Source: Azorinus chamasolen
Lineage: Eukaryota > Mollusca > Bivalvia > Cardiida > Solecurtidae
DNA length: 64,000 nucleotides
Direction of reading: 5' to 3'
NCBI GenBank assembly: GCA_963576725.1
Contig: OY755247.1
Coordinates: forward strand, 11,861,034-11,925,033
Every line of letters starts with the position of its first letter. Positions within the stretch are counted from its first letter, which is position 1. The notes beneath the pieces were generated by a model, which was not told where the DNA came from, made no database searches, and worked only from the letters and a program-made list of their open reading frames with translations. This document shows positions 1 through 10,692 of the stretch, piece by piece. The position numbers were made by a program, and so were the translations under genes.

Positions 1-1005
1 TAGTCGTTGATACGCCTTTCCGATAATTGAAACGTTTACCAGTTCTCTTTCCTATGATTCTTTCAAATAATGTTTCATTCGGTTCAATTTCAGAGCAGTA
101 CGCAACAAACTAGTCTGAATGCAGTTTCACAGGATAATCTTATTATGATTTTCCAAGCATATATATTCGTTTCGTACATAAATAATTCAGCTTATTGCAG
201 AAAAGGCCTTTTCTATAACTACAGCACTTGCGGTTTAGATTGATGCTCTTTTTTTAGAAGACACGAAAAGAGCTTTTTACTCATATCTTCTAGACGCTTT
301 GAATGGGGTTGATTACTGTTGCAAAGAATGTTTGCAAGCATCTGCAAGAAAGAACATTGATGACTTGCGATTTGTTTCCCAAAATCCAAGAGAATTTACA
401 TAATTTTGAAGACTGAAAACAACTTTACAGACAACAAAAATGGTATGATGCCGAACAATGAGTTTTATAAAAGTATCTTCGTGTTATTATGCGAGCCTTT
501 ATGAATTTTCAATAACGTTTTCTCTCTCTTTATTCGAACCGGCGAATATTGATAACGTCTTCAACTCTCAGCAAAAGCGTGTTTGCCAATACATTTTATA
601 TGAATTAAAGGCACAGCTTCAAGTGGTGCGACATCCATGTTTCTTTCACATAACAACGGAACTCGTGTTTATTAATGTAACATCTTCCTTTATTTTGGAC
701 AAACTGGCGATTCCAAGTCATTTAACATGCGGGCTCATGACTTCGCATACAGTAGTTCACCTTTGTGTGCTCTAATTTCTAAATGGTGATATCTAGCTAC
801 TTTCGGTTCTTCTTCTTCTTCTTCCAAATAAGAGCCGGGATCCTTAACGATATCCCGGCAGAGTACAAAGGCATTTAAACTGATTTAGGTTAGGACACAC
901 CTATAAATGATTCCTGTTGGGTTGGATTTTCTTCCAGAAAATGACATAATTCTAAAATAAAGACATGCAGTAGTATAGATATAAATTAAATGTATGTACT
1001 TGACA
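1..1005. other. Upstream sequence without a recognised gene
   Basis: I recognise no gene. There is a short TTC run near 808-823 and a small inverted repeat at 834-859 (GCCGGGAT / ATCCCGGC). An ATG followed by GTATGA at 440-445 is a possible, unproven site for the ATG-only first coding exon of the PSMB3 gene downstream. Confidence 0.4.
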
Positions 1006-1007
1006 AG

Positions 1008-1732
1008 AGATCTTCCGAAAGGAGTTATTTTGTGGTCGCTTTTAAACAACTTAATCCATTTCCTCGTAGAGCTTACAGTAACCCCTATATATATTATACT
1101 GGAGTGTATACACTTGCATCACATGACAACAACAGTGTGGGTTTATGAGCATATCTGAGGTCAGTTGTTGATTGAATAACTTAATTGCCATAAAAATGCA
1201 AATTTACATTGAAAATTGGGTCCAACATTACCAGATTTTAAATTAGAAAATTAACGATTTCCACCCCGTATTTGACGTATTATACTATTGCCATGAAAAT
1301 GTAAGACGGCAATCATCACAAAATTAACATGCTGTCCTACAGCTCGCTGATGAGACTAGACTTCACCAGATCTTCCGAAAAGAGTTATTTTGTGGCCGCT
1401 TTTAAACCACTTAATCCATTTTCTCGTAGAGCTTACAGTAACCCCTATATATATTGCACTGGTGTGTATACACTCGCATCACACGACAACAACAGTGTGG
1501 GTTTATGAGCATATCTGAGGTCAATTGTTCAATTTTTGAATAACGTAGTTGCCACAAAAGTGCAGATTTACATTGAAAATTAGGTCCAATATTACCAGAT
1601 TGTAAATTAGAAAATTAACGATTGCCACCCCGTATTTAACGTATAATACTATTGCCATGAAAATGTAAGACGGCAATCATCACAAAATTAGCATGCTGTC
1701 CTACAGCTCGTTGATGAGACTAGACTTCACCA
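1008..1732. repeat. Two-copy tandem duplication, period 360 bp
   Basis: Copy 1 (1008-1367) and copy 2 (1368-1732) both open with AGATCTTCCGAAA and close with GACTAGACTTCACC. They differ by scattered substitutions and a few small indels, so the duplication is not brand new. No coding potential is evident. Confidence 0.9.
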
Positions 1733-2035
1733 AGGTTTTCGATACTGTCCGTCATAGATGTTTATCTAAATCTAAATGTACTACAGTGCAGGGCCAGTTA
1801 AGACATAAACAGCACTGGGAGAGAGGTTGCTACTGATCTAGTAGCATTTGTTGAGAGCCTGGGGAAAGCCCTCAGCTGTGCTGGCACACACTACACTGTC
1901 TGACAAACAGTTCCAGTCGATTATACTGCATTCCTGGTGATTTGTGGTCCTTAAATTTTAAATAATCTTATGAGTATGACATTTGTGCCTTCCAAAACTT
2001 TGAAGTACAAAATATGTAATTCTAAGAGAGGAAAA

Positions 2036-2590
2036 GTTACTGACCTCTACCGGGATTTGAACCCCGGACCTCTCAGCGGTTTTTTTCACCCAATTGGGAA
2101 CGGGTCCGGTACCCTTCAGATTGGGATTTGTAAACTCTTGACAATATCTGTAGATTTATTATCACTGAAGGTAAACCAGTCTCGATGAAGGGGCATGTAT
2201 AGATCTTTGTCAGGACCGTTTCCGAAATTCGGCTGTATTCAGTGGTATGGTTTTATACATACCCCAAACATGTCAGTAGAGTTACATACCTTTGTTTACG
2301 TTCATTGTAGACCTACATTATGGCAAAAGATAAGTTTGAATTTGGATAGTTTGCTATGAATTAAGAGAAAAATGATTTGACATGTTGGGAAATGTGCTTA
2401 TTTTGATTGGGAACGGGTCCGTTATTTGAATTATTTTGATTGGGAAGGGTCCTGTCATCGAATTGGGATGGGTCCGTGTCGAATTGGGAACGTTCCCGGT
2501 ACCGTTCAAAGAAGGGAAAAAAACCTCTGCCTCTGGACTACTAGTTTGACACTTTAACCATGATGCTAAAGGGTTAACCCTACAGCAAGG
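2036..2590 (-). repeat. tRNA-derived SINE remnant, interrupted
   Basis: On the minus strand, 2044-2075 reads as a good tRNA T-arm/B-box (GGTTCAAATCC flanked by CCGG stems). A plausible A-box half (TGGTTAAAGTGTC) lies at about 2550-2565. The two halves are separated by the insertion at 2078-2525. It is not a functional tRNA. I infer a SINE head from the Pol III boxes. Confidence 0.5.
2078..2525. mobile_element. Insertion inside the SINE with GGTTTTTTT-type inverted ends
   Basis: The left end GGTTTTTTTCACCC mirrors the right end GGGAAAAAAACC. The interior repeats GATTGGGAACGGGTCC and variants at 2082, 2405, 2440, 2462 and 2481, along with GGTACC. A related fragment (TTGGGAATGGGTCC) occurs near 42197-42212. 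The family is not recognised. Confidence 0.4.
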
Positions 2591-2799
2591 TGGTTGGAGA
2601 TGCCTTACATAGGCCGATCACTACAACTTTTTTCGTTACATAGTAATATTTGAAAACATTTATTTATCTTGAAATAATAAATTTTCAGATAAAAATCATC
2701 AAAAGTGCTATATAGATCGTGTTGGCTGCTACAAAATCTTGACCTATTTCCTGTTGATTCGCGGTCAATGAGATTATCATACTTTTCTTCTCTTTTCAG

Positions 2800-2984
2800 T
2801 CTATTATGTCATATAATGGTGGGGCCATCATGGCCATGAAAGGCAAAGAATGTGTTGCCATAGCATCAGATCGAAGATTTGGTATACAGGCCCAAACCAT
2901 CAGTACAGAATTTGAGAAAGTCTTTGAGATGGGACCACGGTTATTTATTGGACTGCCTGGACTTGCAACAGATGTACAGACAGT
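2800..2984 (+). CDS. PSMB3: PSMB3 coding exon 2
   Basis: Acceptor TCTTTTCAG precedes 2800; donor GTAAGT begins at 2985. It encodes the N-terminal strands and the DRRFGIQAQ motif and ends after two bases of a Val codon (phase 2). Confidence 0.95.
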
Positions 2985-5900
2985 GTAAGTTGATTGTTTA
3001 TCTGCTGGGCTGCAACAGAATTGTGGGTGAGAAGTAGAGGTCCAGATAAGATGCGTAAATTGAAACATTTTTAAGAATAATGATTTTAGTATTTTGGTAT
3101 GCACCATTATCTGTAGCTCTGGAGAGGTTTATTGTTCTGTCCAAATTTTCCATTTCTCAGCTTAGTCCTATCTTTACACATTCCCTCATATTGACGCCTT
3201 CTCACACCTCTGTAAAAGTCTTTTGTTGAAACCATTGTGATAAATAGAGCATTTGCTCCTATAAGAGCAAATGCTCTATTTATCACAATGGTTTTAAACT
3301 TCAAAATGAAAAAAAAAAATCTTTTTCTCTAGTTAATACTCCTTTTTGGTAGATTTATTCAAAGGGGTAATTGGATCTAAAAATAGCATATGAGGGAATG
3401 GGTTAAATGAAGGGTTTAGAGCAAAGCTATTGAAACTGCATTTGTTAATATTTATAAGCATTCTGGCAATATTTTTTTCTCATCCATTGACTTTTTGTCA
3501 CCTGCTTCAGCAGAGTGACACATAAGTATCACTTCTCAATCATCCATATCTGTAACACTTTTTTGTCCCTTTTTACTGTCACAATTTCAACAGGTGACAC
3601 ATGTTCCTTCATGTTGTCTTTCTTTTCTGTTGAAAAACGCAATCCGAGTGCCAGTTTGAGACCTCGATGAGAGGCCAAGTTACTACACTTTGCATCTGAA
3701 AACTCATCTCTACATTGCCTCATAGATTGTAGTTACAATAAACTCATCAGATTTGCTTCAGGGAGTCTATCCCTTTCCCTAGTCTATATTTATTCCAAAT
3801 TTCAGTACTTACTAAATACTCATGGACAAAATAGTTGTAATGAAATATGGAAGGTGGAACATTGTAGCCATTTTAGAAACTAAAAGAAACATCTATCGAA
3901 TTCCATTAGCAAACAGAGCAGACCCTGATCTGATCTGGGTCTACTCTGTTTGCAAATGCATGAAAGGGTGTTTTATATGAAGGAAAAGGCTATTCTAGTG
4001 AGTTTTGCAATGAAATAGAGAAACATTTATAGAAGATTTCCTATAAATCATGTATTTTATCTGCAGTTGTTTTTTAAACTGTTTTAAATAATACAAATTT
4101 CATAAAAGATAAAAGCAATTAAATATGTGTGAGTGGTACCTTTATTATTGAAAGGAAAGTAAAATCTCAGTACATTGTTTTTCGTTGGTTTAACCCTTAC
4201 TCCATAAGCCTGCATTCCCAAACAGAGTAGACCCAGATCAGACATCTTCTGTAGGAGCTGTCTGATCAAAGTCTGCTATGTTTCTTATATGTAACTGATT
4301 CTTTTACATATACATTCCCATATATTTTTTTTAAAGCAAGATTAGAATTAACTTAATATTCATAATGGGTGGAGTATTGCATAAATATTCATGAAGTAAT
4401 AAAAACAGCTATTACTTTCATGACTTTGTACAGGATTTAGACCTAGTATAGTGAATATGTTGAGTTCTGTAGATTATAAATATTACAGACTCTTCAGGCT
4501 TTGATCAGATGCATACTTTTTTATCATGGTGCAGCTTAATTTAGATATACTTTGATGTTTCTTTCAGATCACAAAGGTTGAAATTCAGGTTGAATTTGTA
4601 TGAGCTAAGAGAAAACAGACAAGTTAAGCCCAAGACATTCCTGAGTATGGTATCAAATCTGCTTTACAGTAGAAGGTAAGACATATTTTTTATCCCACAC
4701 AGAATCAAACAATCTTGTGATTTTCATGTACAAATGCATATGTCAAACATTGATTTGAAATGGTTTGGAGAATATATTAACCCTTTCCTTCATATAAACA
4801 CCTTTTTCACGCATTTGTCCTACACTTGTTTGTTTATGAAATTATAATAGATCTGACTCTACAATATTAAAACTTCCTGTGTACATATGCCATTATAAAA
4901 AAATCAGCTAATAGATTTCATAATGTCATTATTTCTTACATGAATAGTCAACACGGAAAGGGTTAAAGCTTCATTCTTCTTTCATTTTCACCTACAATTT
5001 TATGGAAGTGTTATGTATCAGAATTTGGACAGAGTAAAGTGTGATATTTTTATTCTTTACTCCATAGACATGGCCTTTTAACGTCTTTGCAAACAGAGTA
5101 GACCCAGATCAGATTGCTCCTATAGGGTCTGTCCTGTTTGCTTTTGTAATGATATAGATCTGATTCTGCAGTTTGTGCCATGGTAAAAATTCTCTTGTGC
5201 GCATTATGTTCTATTCCTGGCGATTTGTGTGCCTTAAAGTTTAAATTATATTATGTGTATGACAGTTGCGCAGTCTAAGTCTTTTTTAGTTGTATAGTAA
5301 TCTTTTAAAACATTTATTCATCTTGAAATAATAAATTTTCGGAAGAAAATCATCAAAAGTGTAAACTTTTCTTGCTAAATAGATCGAGTCAGCTGCTATG
5401 GAATTTTGACCTACTTCCTTTTGATTTGTGTGCTCTAATTGGGTCACGGAAATAAACTCTGTGTTGAGAAAACTACGTGATTTCACAATGCACGAATCGA
5501 TAGGGTACCACAAATCCATAGGAATTTGCCATAATGCCATTATAAACATTCAGATAATTAATATTCATACATTCATTATTTGGTACATGAGTAGTCATAA
5601 GATAAGGAGCTCAGGGGTTTAGCCCTCTTCCTCATATAAACACCTTTTCACGCCTTTACAAACAAGAGTAGACCCAGATCAGACGGCTCCTAGAGGAGCT
5701 GTCTGATCAGGGTCTGCTCTGTTTGCTTACGGATTTATATTGATTTAATCCTACAGTTTCTGCCAAGGTTAAAAAAAATCCTGTTGTCATATATCATTGT
5801 AAGAATTAAGCTAATAAATATTCTTATGTCATTTCACACAAATATTGAATAGGAACAGGGTTAAGTTGTAACTTGATATAAAAGGAGTCTTATTCATTCA

Positions 5901-8900
5901 TTGACCATATAGGTTTTGGGTCTTTAAATGGACACATTCTTAGTTTTGAGATTATTTCATTTGTATTTTCTTTAGTATGGTTCAAAGCTGTCTTTTGACC
6001 TAATTATTTAGCATACTCATCAGACTCCAAATTGTTTGACACTTTGTTTAAGGTTGTTAAAAGAAATTTGAGGAAAATCAAGGAAATCAGGAAAATCATT
6101 TCCTCCATAAATACGCCTTTCTACGCCACTGTAAAAATCACTTCTTGAAACTATTGTGATAAATAGAGCATTTGCTCCTATTGGAGCAGATGCTCTATTT
6201 ATCACAATGATTTCAAACAACAAAATTATAAAACTTTACTTTTCTCTAGTAAAGGCTCCTGTTGGGTAGATTCATTCAAAGAGGTTGGGTCTAAAAATAG
6301 CCTATCATGGAGGAATGGGTTAATAGAGATTTGAAGTTAGCATCATGTTTTACAGACACAAGACAGTTCTGTCAATGTGTTTACTATTAAATATACTTTT
6401 TCTGGACATGCCTTACCCTACAATGTTTTCACAGGTTTGGGCCTTATTTTGTGGAGCCTGTTATTGCCGGACTTGACCCGAAGACCAGTGAGCCTTTCAT
6501 AGCCAGTCTGGACCTCATCGGCTGTCCCATGGTGACAGAGGACTTTGTTGTGTCAGGCACATGTAGCGAGCAGATGTATGGAATGTGTGAAACCCTCTAC
6601 AAACCTGACCTGGTATGTGCTTTTGGAAATACAGTAAAAGCTTTCTACAACCATTGAGTAGAAGTCTAATTCGTGGTTTAACTCTCTACCTGATAGATGC
6701 CTATTTTGAGGAAATTTTTTACTTTGACAAAAACTGTAGAATCAGGTCTATTTCATGTCAAAAAGAGGCAGAGGAGACCCTGATCAAATCTATATATCTT
6801 ATATGTATTTAATCAATATGCTAAACTTTGTCTTATATTTACAGGCTGTGTGTTTTAAAGTGTTATTGTTTTATGTTACTATAGTCAGCAAATAGCTTCT
6901 GATATAGCTAATGTTATTTGTTGTAAACTCGACTGCTAGGAGCCCTCTGATCTGGGTCTGCACTGTTTGCAAATTATGACAGCCAACTCATTTTCCTGCA
7001 TTTCAAAGTGTTAACACACTAAAATGTTTTGTTTGTTTGTGTGTGTATGTTCAGGAGCCAGACGATCTGTTCGAGACGATCTCCCAGTGTTTGCTGAATG
7101 CTGTAGACAGAGACGCTGTATCAGGTTGGGGAGGTGTGGTATACATAATGTAAGTTCAAAAAATGAATTTGCTTCACTTTAACCCTTTACTCCATAAATA
7201 CAGTAAAACCTCTCTATAACGGCCACTAAATTGTGTTAATTAGTTGGTATTTAGGGCAGGTGGCTGTTTAAAGCAAGGCGAAAGTAAAACAGAACGCTCC
7301 TATAGGAGCGTTCTGTTTTACTTTCACTTTGCTTTAAGCAACCACCTGTCTTAACACAACATATGTGGTGTAATTTAGTGGTCGTTATAGAGAGGTTTTA
7401 CTGTACGCCTTTCTACGCCTCTGCAAATAGAGTAGACCCAGATCAGATGGTTCCTGTAGGAGCCATCTGATCAGGGTCTGCTCTGTTTGCTTATAATGTG
7501 ATATAGATATGATTCTTCAGTTTCTGCTATGGACAAAAATTTATATTTCCATATGCCATTATAACACTTTCAATAATGAAATTAATATTCATGATGTCAT
7601 ATTTTATTCATGATGTCATTTAATTTCATTCATGATGTCATCATTTTACATGAATCTTCATGGAGTAAAGGGTTAAGGCCACATATAGCCATAATCAATT
7701 TCTCACCCTCTTTCACCAGTAGAAGCCACAATGTGACTAGTGTTTACAAGTATACCGAGGATATTGTTAGTATCATATTCCTTTGAAAAACTTACAACTT
7801 CGAGAAAAACAACAAACAGACCTGAAGAACTTTGATTGACTTAGGAGAGTTGGCATTAGATATAATGCTGAACTATTTGATATGTGTTTTTTGTCTAGAC
7901 TCTCAACAAATGTCATTCTAGATGCAATCGCTGCAAGTTTGAACTTTAGCTTCAGGGCAGAATTCGTTAGGTTTACTGTAATATGGCTAGTCTTGTTATA
8001 CTGGTCTTATGGTATGATTTTGCTTAGTTTGAACTAAGAATTTGTATAGACCCTTTACTGCATAAATAGCGTAGATCCAGATCAGATTTCTCCTGTAGGA
8101 GCCGTCTGATCAAGGTCTGCTCTATTTGCTTGATAGATAATATAGACATGCTTCTACAGTTTCTGCCTTAGTGAAATGTGCCAATATAAAATAATAATCT
8201 AATAAATATTCATAATGTAATTTTATCCAGTCACCAGGCTTCTCTAGTGACATAATAAAGGGGGTGCAAATAAACTTAGGTTTATTAGGTTACTTCCGGT
8301 AGTGGAAGGTTTATTAGGTTAGTAGATCGGCGTAATGATTCTATAACCATGGAACTATTTTAGTTTTCTGTAAATATTCATAAACATGTTGATGGAATAG
8401 ATCTAACAGATCTATTTGGTCACCAGAAGAATTATTTAAATGAGAAAAAATAAAAATAATTGGCTACAGCTGGATTCGAACCCGCACCTGATCCTACAAA
8501 AACTAATTCTAATCTCTCTAGAGACGTCGCCCTTACCGATTACGCCACTGAGGCCATATACAAAATGACGTTGATTTATCACTTTTATTAATTTAATCCA
8601 CCGCTGGCAAACCCCGTTTTTGATAAAATCAAACCTGGAAGCAAAGATTGACAGATAAATAGTAAATGTTTTCTTTTCACTCTCATGATTATTTGATTGA
8701 TAAACTCTTACAGGGGCGGTGATAGTCATAAACCTAAATATAGCCTGTTCAGTTCCATCGATTTCTGAGTGACGTTAGGTAGAATCTAAAAATAGAAACC
8801 GAGACTACGTAACTCAAATTTGACCAAAGAATATAGATGTCTGTTTGAAATAACTTATCGACCCTCGATTCAAATCATCTTATTTTTCAAATTCAATCAC

Positions 8901-10535
8901 GTTTCCCTTCTAGTAATACAGGTATAGAAACTATATTCCTCTGCGGTAGATCATTAGATCTATTTACGTCTAAATGGAAGTGAAAAGGGAGGGATCCGTT
9001 GATCGAAAAACTGCATTTTCAATGTAAATTATTTCAAGAGTGTTATGAGTCTATAAAAAGACACTTAACTATATTGACTGGATAAATCGAATAATAGGTT
9101 AGTGCCGTAGATGGGACGTCTTTATCCGACTCGGAGAGAAAACAGTTGAGGCTCGGCAAGCCTCGCCTCAATGTTTTCTCCCCTCGTCGGATAAAGCGTC
9201 CCATCTACGACACTAACCTATTATTCTCTATATTTCTGACATGATGAATACTGATGGAGATAAGGGTTAAACTTTTCCCTATACTACGTTTATTCCAAAT
9301 TTTAAAATAAAAATAGTAATAATGAAATACATGTAGTAACAATTTAAAAAAAAAAAATAATAATGAAATGTGGAAAGTGGAATATTTATAGCCATTTTAT
9401 AAAGTAAAGAAACAGATCCATCAAATTCCATTAGCAAACAGAGCAGATCCTGATCAGACGGCTCCTATAAGAGCCGTCTGATCTGGCTCTACTCTGTTTG
9501 CAAGAGCGTAAAACATGTTTATATGAGGGAAAAGGTTAATAATAGAGGCTGGGTCTACTCTGTTTGCAAATGTTTTGAAAAATTTCAAAAGCCATCTACC
9601 AAGTCAAGTCATTCTAATATATTGTAATTTTTTCATTGCTGATTTGATTGTCGGATAAAAATGAAAATATGATGCACAAAAACGTTTCATGAAAACTACA
9701 TATTAAAGCAAACAGAGCAGACCCTGATCAGACATTTCCTACAAGAGTTTTCTGATCTGGGTCTACTGAGTTTGCAAAGGCATGAAAGAGGCATTTATAT
9801 GAAGGAAAGGATGAAACTGATAGCGTTTGGTCACACTGTTCTGAAAAACAGTTTTTAAATGTTGAATGAAACCTGATTTGTATGAGTATTTTTAAATCAT
9901 TATATAAAGCCCAATAGAAATGATGGTGGTTCTGTATTTATGATGTTACTTAACCCTTTCCCTCATATAAACGTGTTTTCACGCAATTGCAAACAGAGTA
10001 GACCCAGATCAGAGGCCTCCTAAAGGAGTCGTCTGATCAGGGTCTGCTCTGTTTGCTAATAGAATTTGATAGATCTGTTTCTTTGCTTTCTAAAATGTCT
10101 ACAATGTTCCACCTTCAATATTTCTTATAACTATTTTGTTTACGAATATTCAGTAGGTACTGAAATTTGGAATAAACATAGAACAGGGAAAGGGTTAACC
10201 CTTTCCATCTTCTATGTTTTTTTCAAAATTTCAATACCCGAATATTCATGGAGCATTGTAGCCATTTTAGAAACTAAAGAAACAGATCTGTCGAATTCCA
10301 TTAGCAAACAGAGCAGACCCTGATCAGACAGTTCCTACAGGAGCCATCTGATCTTGGTCTACTCTGTTTGCAGATGCGTGAAAAAGCGTTTTTAGAAGGA
10401 AATGATTAATGTGTATATTCCCTCTTTTGCTTCATTTATATGAGTTTGACAATGACTTTTGATTTTCTTTTTTCACACATTCACAGAGAAAAAGATCAAG
10501 TAACAAAGAGAACATTAAAGGCGAGAATGGATTAA
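2800..10535 (+). CDS. PSMB3: Proteasome subunit beta type-3, spliced gene
   Basis: PSMB3 (beta3) is a non-catalytic subunit of the two inner beta rings of the 20S proteasome, acting in cytosol and nucleus. The visible coding exons are 2800-2984, 4568-4675, 6435-6612, 7055-7149 and 10487-10535, all with GT/AG borders and compatible phases. The protein carries family-typical blocks: [12 protein letters not shown], the DRRFGIQAQ strand, [37 protein letters not shown] with [27 protein letters not shown], and the C-terminal TLKARMD. The beta-3 start keeps Ser-Ile-Met-Ser before YNGG and has no cleavable propeptide with a catalytic Thr, consistent with an inactive subunit. Exon 2 opens in phase 0 at TCT, so the start Met must come from an upstream ATG-ending exon. 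With it, the length is 205 residues, the usual family length. That exon is not placed; Met at 2806 is an alternative start. The introns hold many MITEs. Confidence 0.96.
3030..3120. repeat. Family E fragment
   Basis: It carries the family E end blocks (GGTCCAGATAAGATGCG and ATTATCTGTAGCTCTGG) joined without the central palindrome, consistent with an internally deleted copy. Confidence 0.55.
3179..3406 (+). mobile_element. TTAA MITE, subfamily B (left end degenerate)
   Basis: It contains the B hairpin GAAACCATTGTGATAAATAG with apex CTCCTATAAGAG near 3262. The right end GGGAATGGGTTAA is intact; the left CATTCCCTCATA has lost its TTAACC. It lies in PSMB3 intron 2. Confidence 0.8.
3766..3991 (-). 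mobile_element. TTAA MITE, subfamily A, apex deleted
   Basis: The A arms are present (CAAACAGAGCAGACCCTGAT and its partner), but the CTCC/GGAG apex is missing and both TTAA ends have decayed. Confidence 0.7.
4190..4420 (+). mobile_element. TTAA MITE, subfamily C, degenerate
   Basis: It starts TTAACCCTTACTCCATAA at 4190 and carries the AACAGAGTAGACCC arm. The right half is eroded; ATTCATGAAGTAA remnants lie near 4390-4400. Confidence 0.55.
4568..4675 (+). CDS. PSMB3: PSMB3 coding exon 3
   Basis: Acceptor TTTCAG precedes 4568 and donor GTAAG begins at 4676. It encodes the [18 protein letters not shown] segment through NLLYSRR. The leading A completes the Val codon split from exon 2. Confidence 0.95.
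4777..4966 (+). mobile_element. TTAA MITE, A/C hybrid, hairpin deleted
   Basis: Both TTAA ends are intact (4777-4780 and 4963-4966), but the palindrome arms are gone, leaving CACTTGTTTGTTTATG. A non-palindromic deletion product was thus kept or fixed. Confidence 0.7.
5043..5205 (+). mobile_element. TTAA MITE, subfamily C, 3' truncated by repeat H
   Basis: TTTACTCCATAGACATGGCC, then the GTAGACCCAGATCAG arm and apex near 5125. Its right side is replaced by repeat H starting at about 5208. Confidence 0.6.
5208..5440. repeat. Interspersed repeat H, copy 2 (uninterrupted)
   Basis: It aligns with 1927-2000 plus 2625-2770 and shows the empty-site arrangement of that repeat. AATAATAAATTTTCGG and the following block are nearly identical between copies. 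Confidence 0.65.
5617..5864 (+). mobile_element. TTAA MITE, subfamily A/C
   Basis: The full hairpin has apex CTCCTAGAGGAG near 5693. The right end reads ACAGGGTTAA; the left end is degenerate (TTTAGCCCTCTTCC). Confidence 0.75.
6096..6323 (+). mobile_element. TTAA MITE, subfamily B
   Basis: B hairpin with apex CTCCTATTGGAG near 6178. The right TTAA is at 6320-6323; the left end TTTCCTCCATAAATACGCC is of the variant shared with C. Confidence 0.8.
6435..6612 (+). CDS. PSMB3: PSMB3 coding exon 4
   Basis: Acceptor TTCACAG precedes 6435; donor GTATGT begins at 6613. It encodes [17 protein letters not shown] to ETLYKPDL and ends in phase 0. Confidence 0.95.
7055..7149 (+). CDS. PSMB3: PSMB3 coding exon 5
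   Basis: Acceptor GTTCAG precedes 7055 after a TG-rich tract; donor GTAAGT begins at 7150. It encodes [20 protein letters not shown] through VVYI. Confidence 0.95.
7179..7676 (+). mobile_element. TTAA MITE, subfamily C, carrying a nested family D element
   Basis: The ends TTAACCCTTTACTCCATA (7179) and ATGGAGTAAAGGGTTAA (to 7676) give a terminal inverted repeat of about 17 bp. The C element is split at its TA dinucleotide by the family D copy at 7199-7405. Hairpin apex CTGTAGGAGCC lies near 7455. Confidence 0.85.
7199..7405. mobile_element. Family D palindromic MITE (TA target)
   Basis: Terminal inverted repeats TACAGTAAAACCTCTCTATA and its complement bound a near-perfect palindrome with apex GCTCCTATAGGAGC near 7292. 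TA is duplicated at both borders (7199-7200, 7404-7405). The TA target and short inverted ends suggest Tc1/mariner-type mobilisation (inference). Confidence 0.85.
8050..8225 (+). mobile_element. TTAA MITE, subfamily C, truncated
   Basis: ACCCTTTACTGCATAAATAG, then a shortened left arm, apex CTCCTGTAGGAG near 8091 and right-arm TGCTCTATTTGC. The right end is lost. Confidence 0.7.
8461..8555 (-). repeat. tRNA-like sequence (SINE head or tRNA pseudogene)
   Basis: Reading the minus strand: a 7-bp acceptor-like helix (TGGCCTC with GTAGCCA, 5 of 7 pairs), A-box TGGCGTAATCGG and B-box GGTTCGAATCC. It is 95 nt long, with no clean anticodon stem. Mispairs in acceptor and T stems argue against a working tRNA. 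Confidence 0.55.
9091..9224. repeat. Foldback element, arms about 60 bp
   Basis: The left arm starting AATAATAGGTTAGTGCCGTA pairs with the right arm ending CACTAACCTATTATT. The loop is around TCGGCAAGCC. It differs from the TTAA families and lacks the CTCC/GGAG apex. Confidence 0.85.
9267..9539 (-). mobile_element. TTAA MITE, subfamily A (reverse), expanded
   Basis: TTAA at 9267-9270 and 9536-9539. It is longer than the 249-bp norm because TAATAATGAAAT is duplicated around a poly-A tract near 9340-9360. Apex CTCCTATAAGAG near 9466. Confidence 0.85.
9690..9812 (-). mobile_element. Subfamily A/C hairpin fragment
   Basis: The hairpin arms (CAAACAGAGCAGACCCTGAT, degenerate apex TTCCTACAAGAG) and the GTGAAAG-type right flank remain; no intact TTAA end. 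Confidence 0.6.
9950..10198 (+). mobile_element. TTAA MITE, subfamily A, full length (249 bp)
   Basis: Good reference copy. TTAACCCTTTCCCTCATATA at the left, hairpin from GCAAACAGAGTAGACCC with apex CTCCTAAAGGAG near 10022, a right half carrying GATAGATCTGTTTCTTT and ATTCAGTAGGTA, and ACAGGGAAAGGGTTAA at the right. The final TTAA (10195-10198) is also the first TTAA of the next element. Confidence 0.92.
10195..10409 (-). mobile_element. TTAA MITE, subfamily A (reverse), abutting the previous one
   Basis: It shares TTAA 10195-10198 with its neighbour in inverted orientation. Apex TTCCTACAGGAG near 10338. The right end decayed to GGAAATGATTAA. It ends about 80 bp before the last PSMB3 coding exon. 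Confidence 0.85.
10487..10535 (+). CDS. PSMB3: PSMB3 last coding exon with stop
   Basis: Acceptor TTCACAG precedes 10487. It encodes the [15 protein letters not shown] tail and stops with TAA at 10533-10535. A strong donor-like GTAAGT begins at 10547, eleven bases after the stop, suggesting a 3'UTR intron. Confidence 0.93.
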
Positions 10536-10559
10536 TGCGGTTACAAGTAAGTTTTATTC

Positions 10560-10692
10560 CTGCGGCAGATGCACACATTTTTAGACAATGTATCCTTTAT
10601 TTCTCCACCAAACCCAAAGTTGTGACCACTCTTTAGAACTGTCTTGAACAAAAATAATGCAGAAAGCTCCTAGAGGAGAATTTTTTTCTGCA
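10560..10692. repeat. Family E / D' mosaic fragment
   Basis: TTTATTTCTCCACCAAACCC belongs to family E. ATGCAGAAAGCTCCTAGAGG is a D'-type apex with an imperfect partner TTTTTTTCTGCATTAA. Confidence 0.5.

Larger units (their letters stand above)
1927..2770. repeat. Interspersed repeat H, copy 1, split by SINE and further insertion
   Basis: The outer blocks 1927-2000 (TTCCTGGTGATTTGTGG) and 2625-2770 (AATAATAAATTTTCAGATAA) also occur next to each other in an uninterrupted copy at 5208-5440. About 600 bp was therefore inserted here. The insert contains the SINE-like piece and the nested element described next. The right block ends just upstream of PSMB3 exon 2. Confidence 0.65.

Noticed and set aside
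458..775. 105-codon open frame on the + strand
   Set aside because: No recognisable domain, no splice or promoter context and average composition; not called as a gene.
2796..3107. Minus-strand open frame over PSMB3 exon 2
   Set aside because: Antisense to a conserved exon and continuing into repeat sequence; a shadow frame.
7270..7340. Rho-independent terminator-like or riboswitch-like hairpins
   Set aside because: The same hairpins are dispersed in both orientations with element ends; they are parts of MITEs, and the window is eukaryotic.
8461..8555. Functional tRNA gene
   Set aside because: The A- and B-boxes are good but acceptor, anticodon and T stems are mispaired; kept as tRNA-like only.
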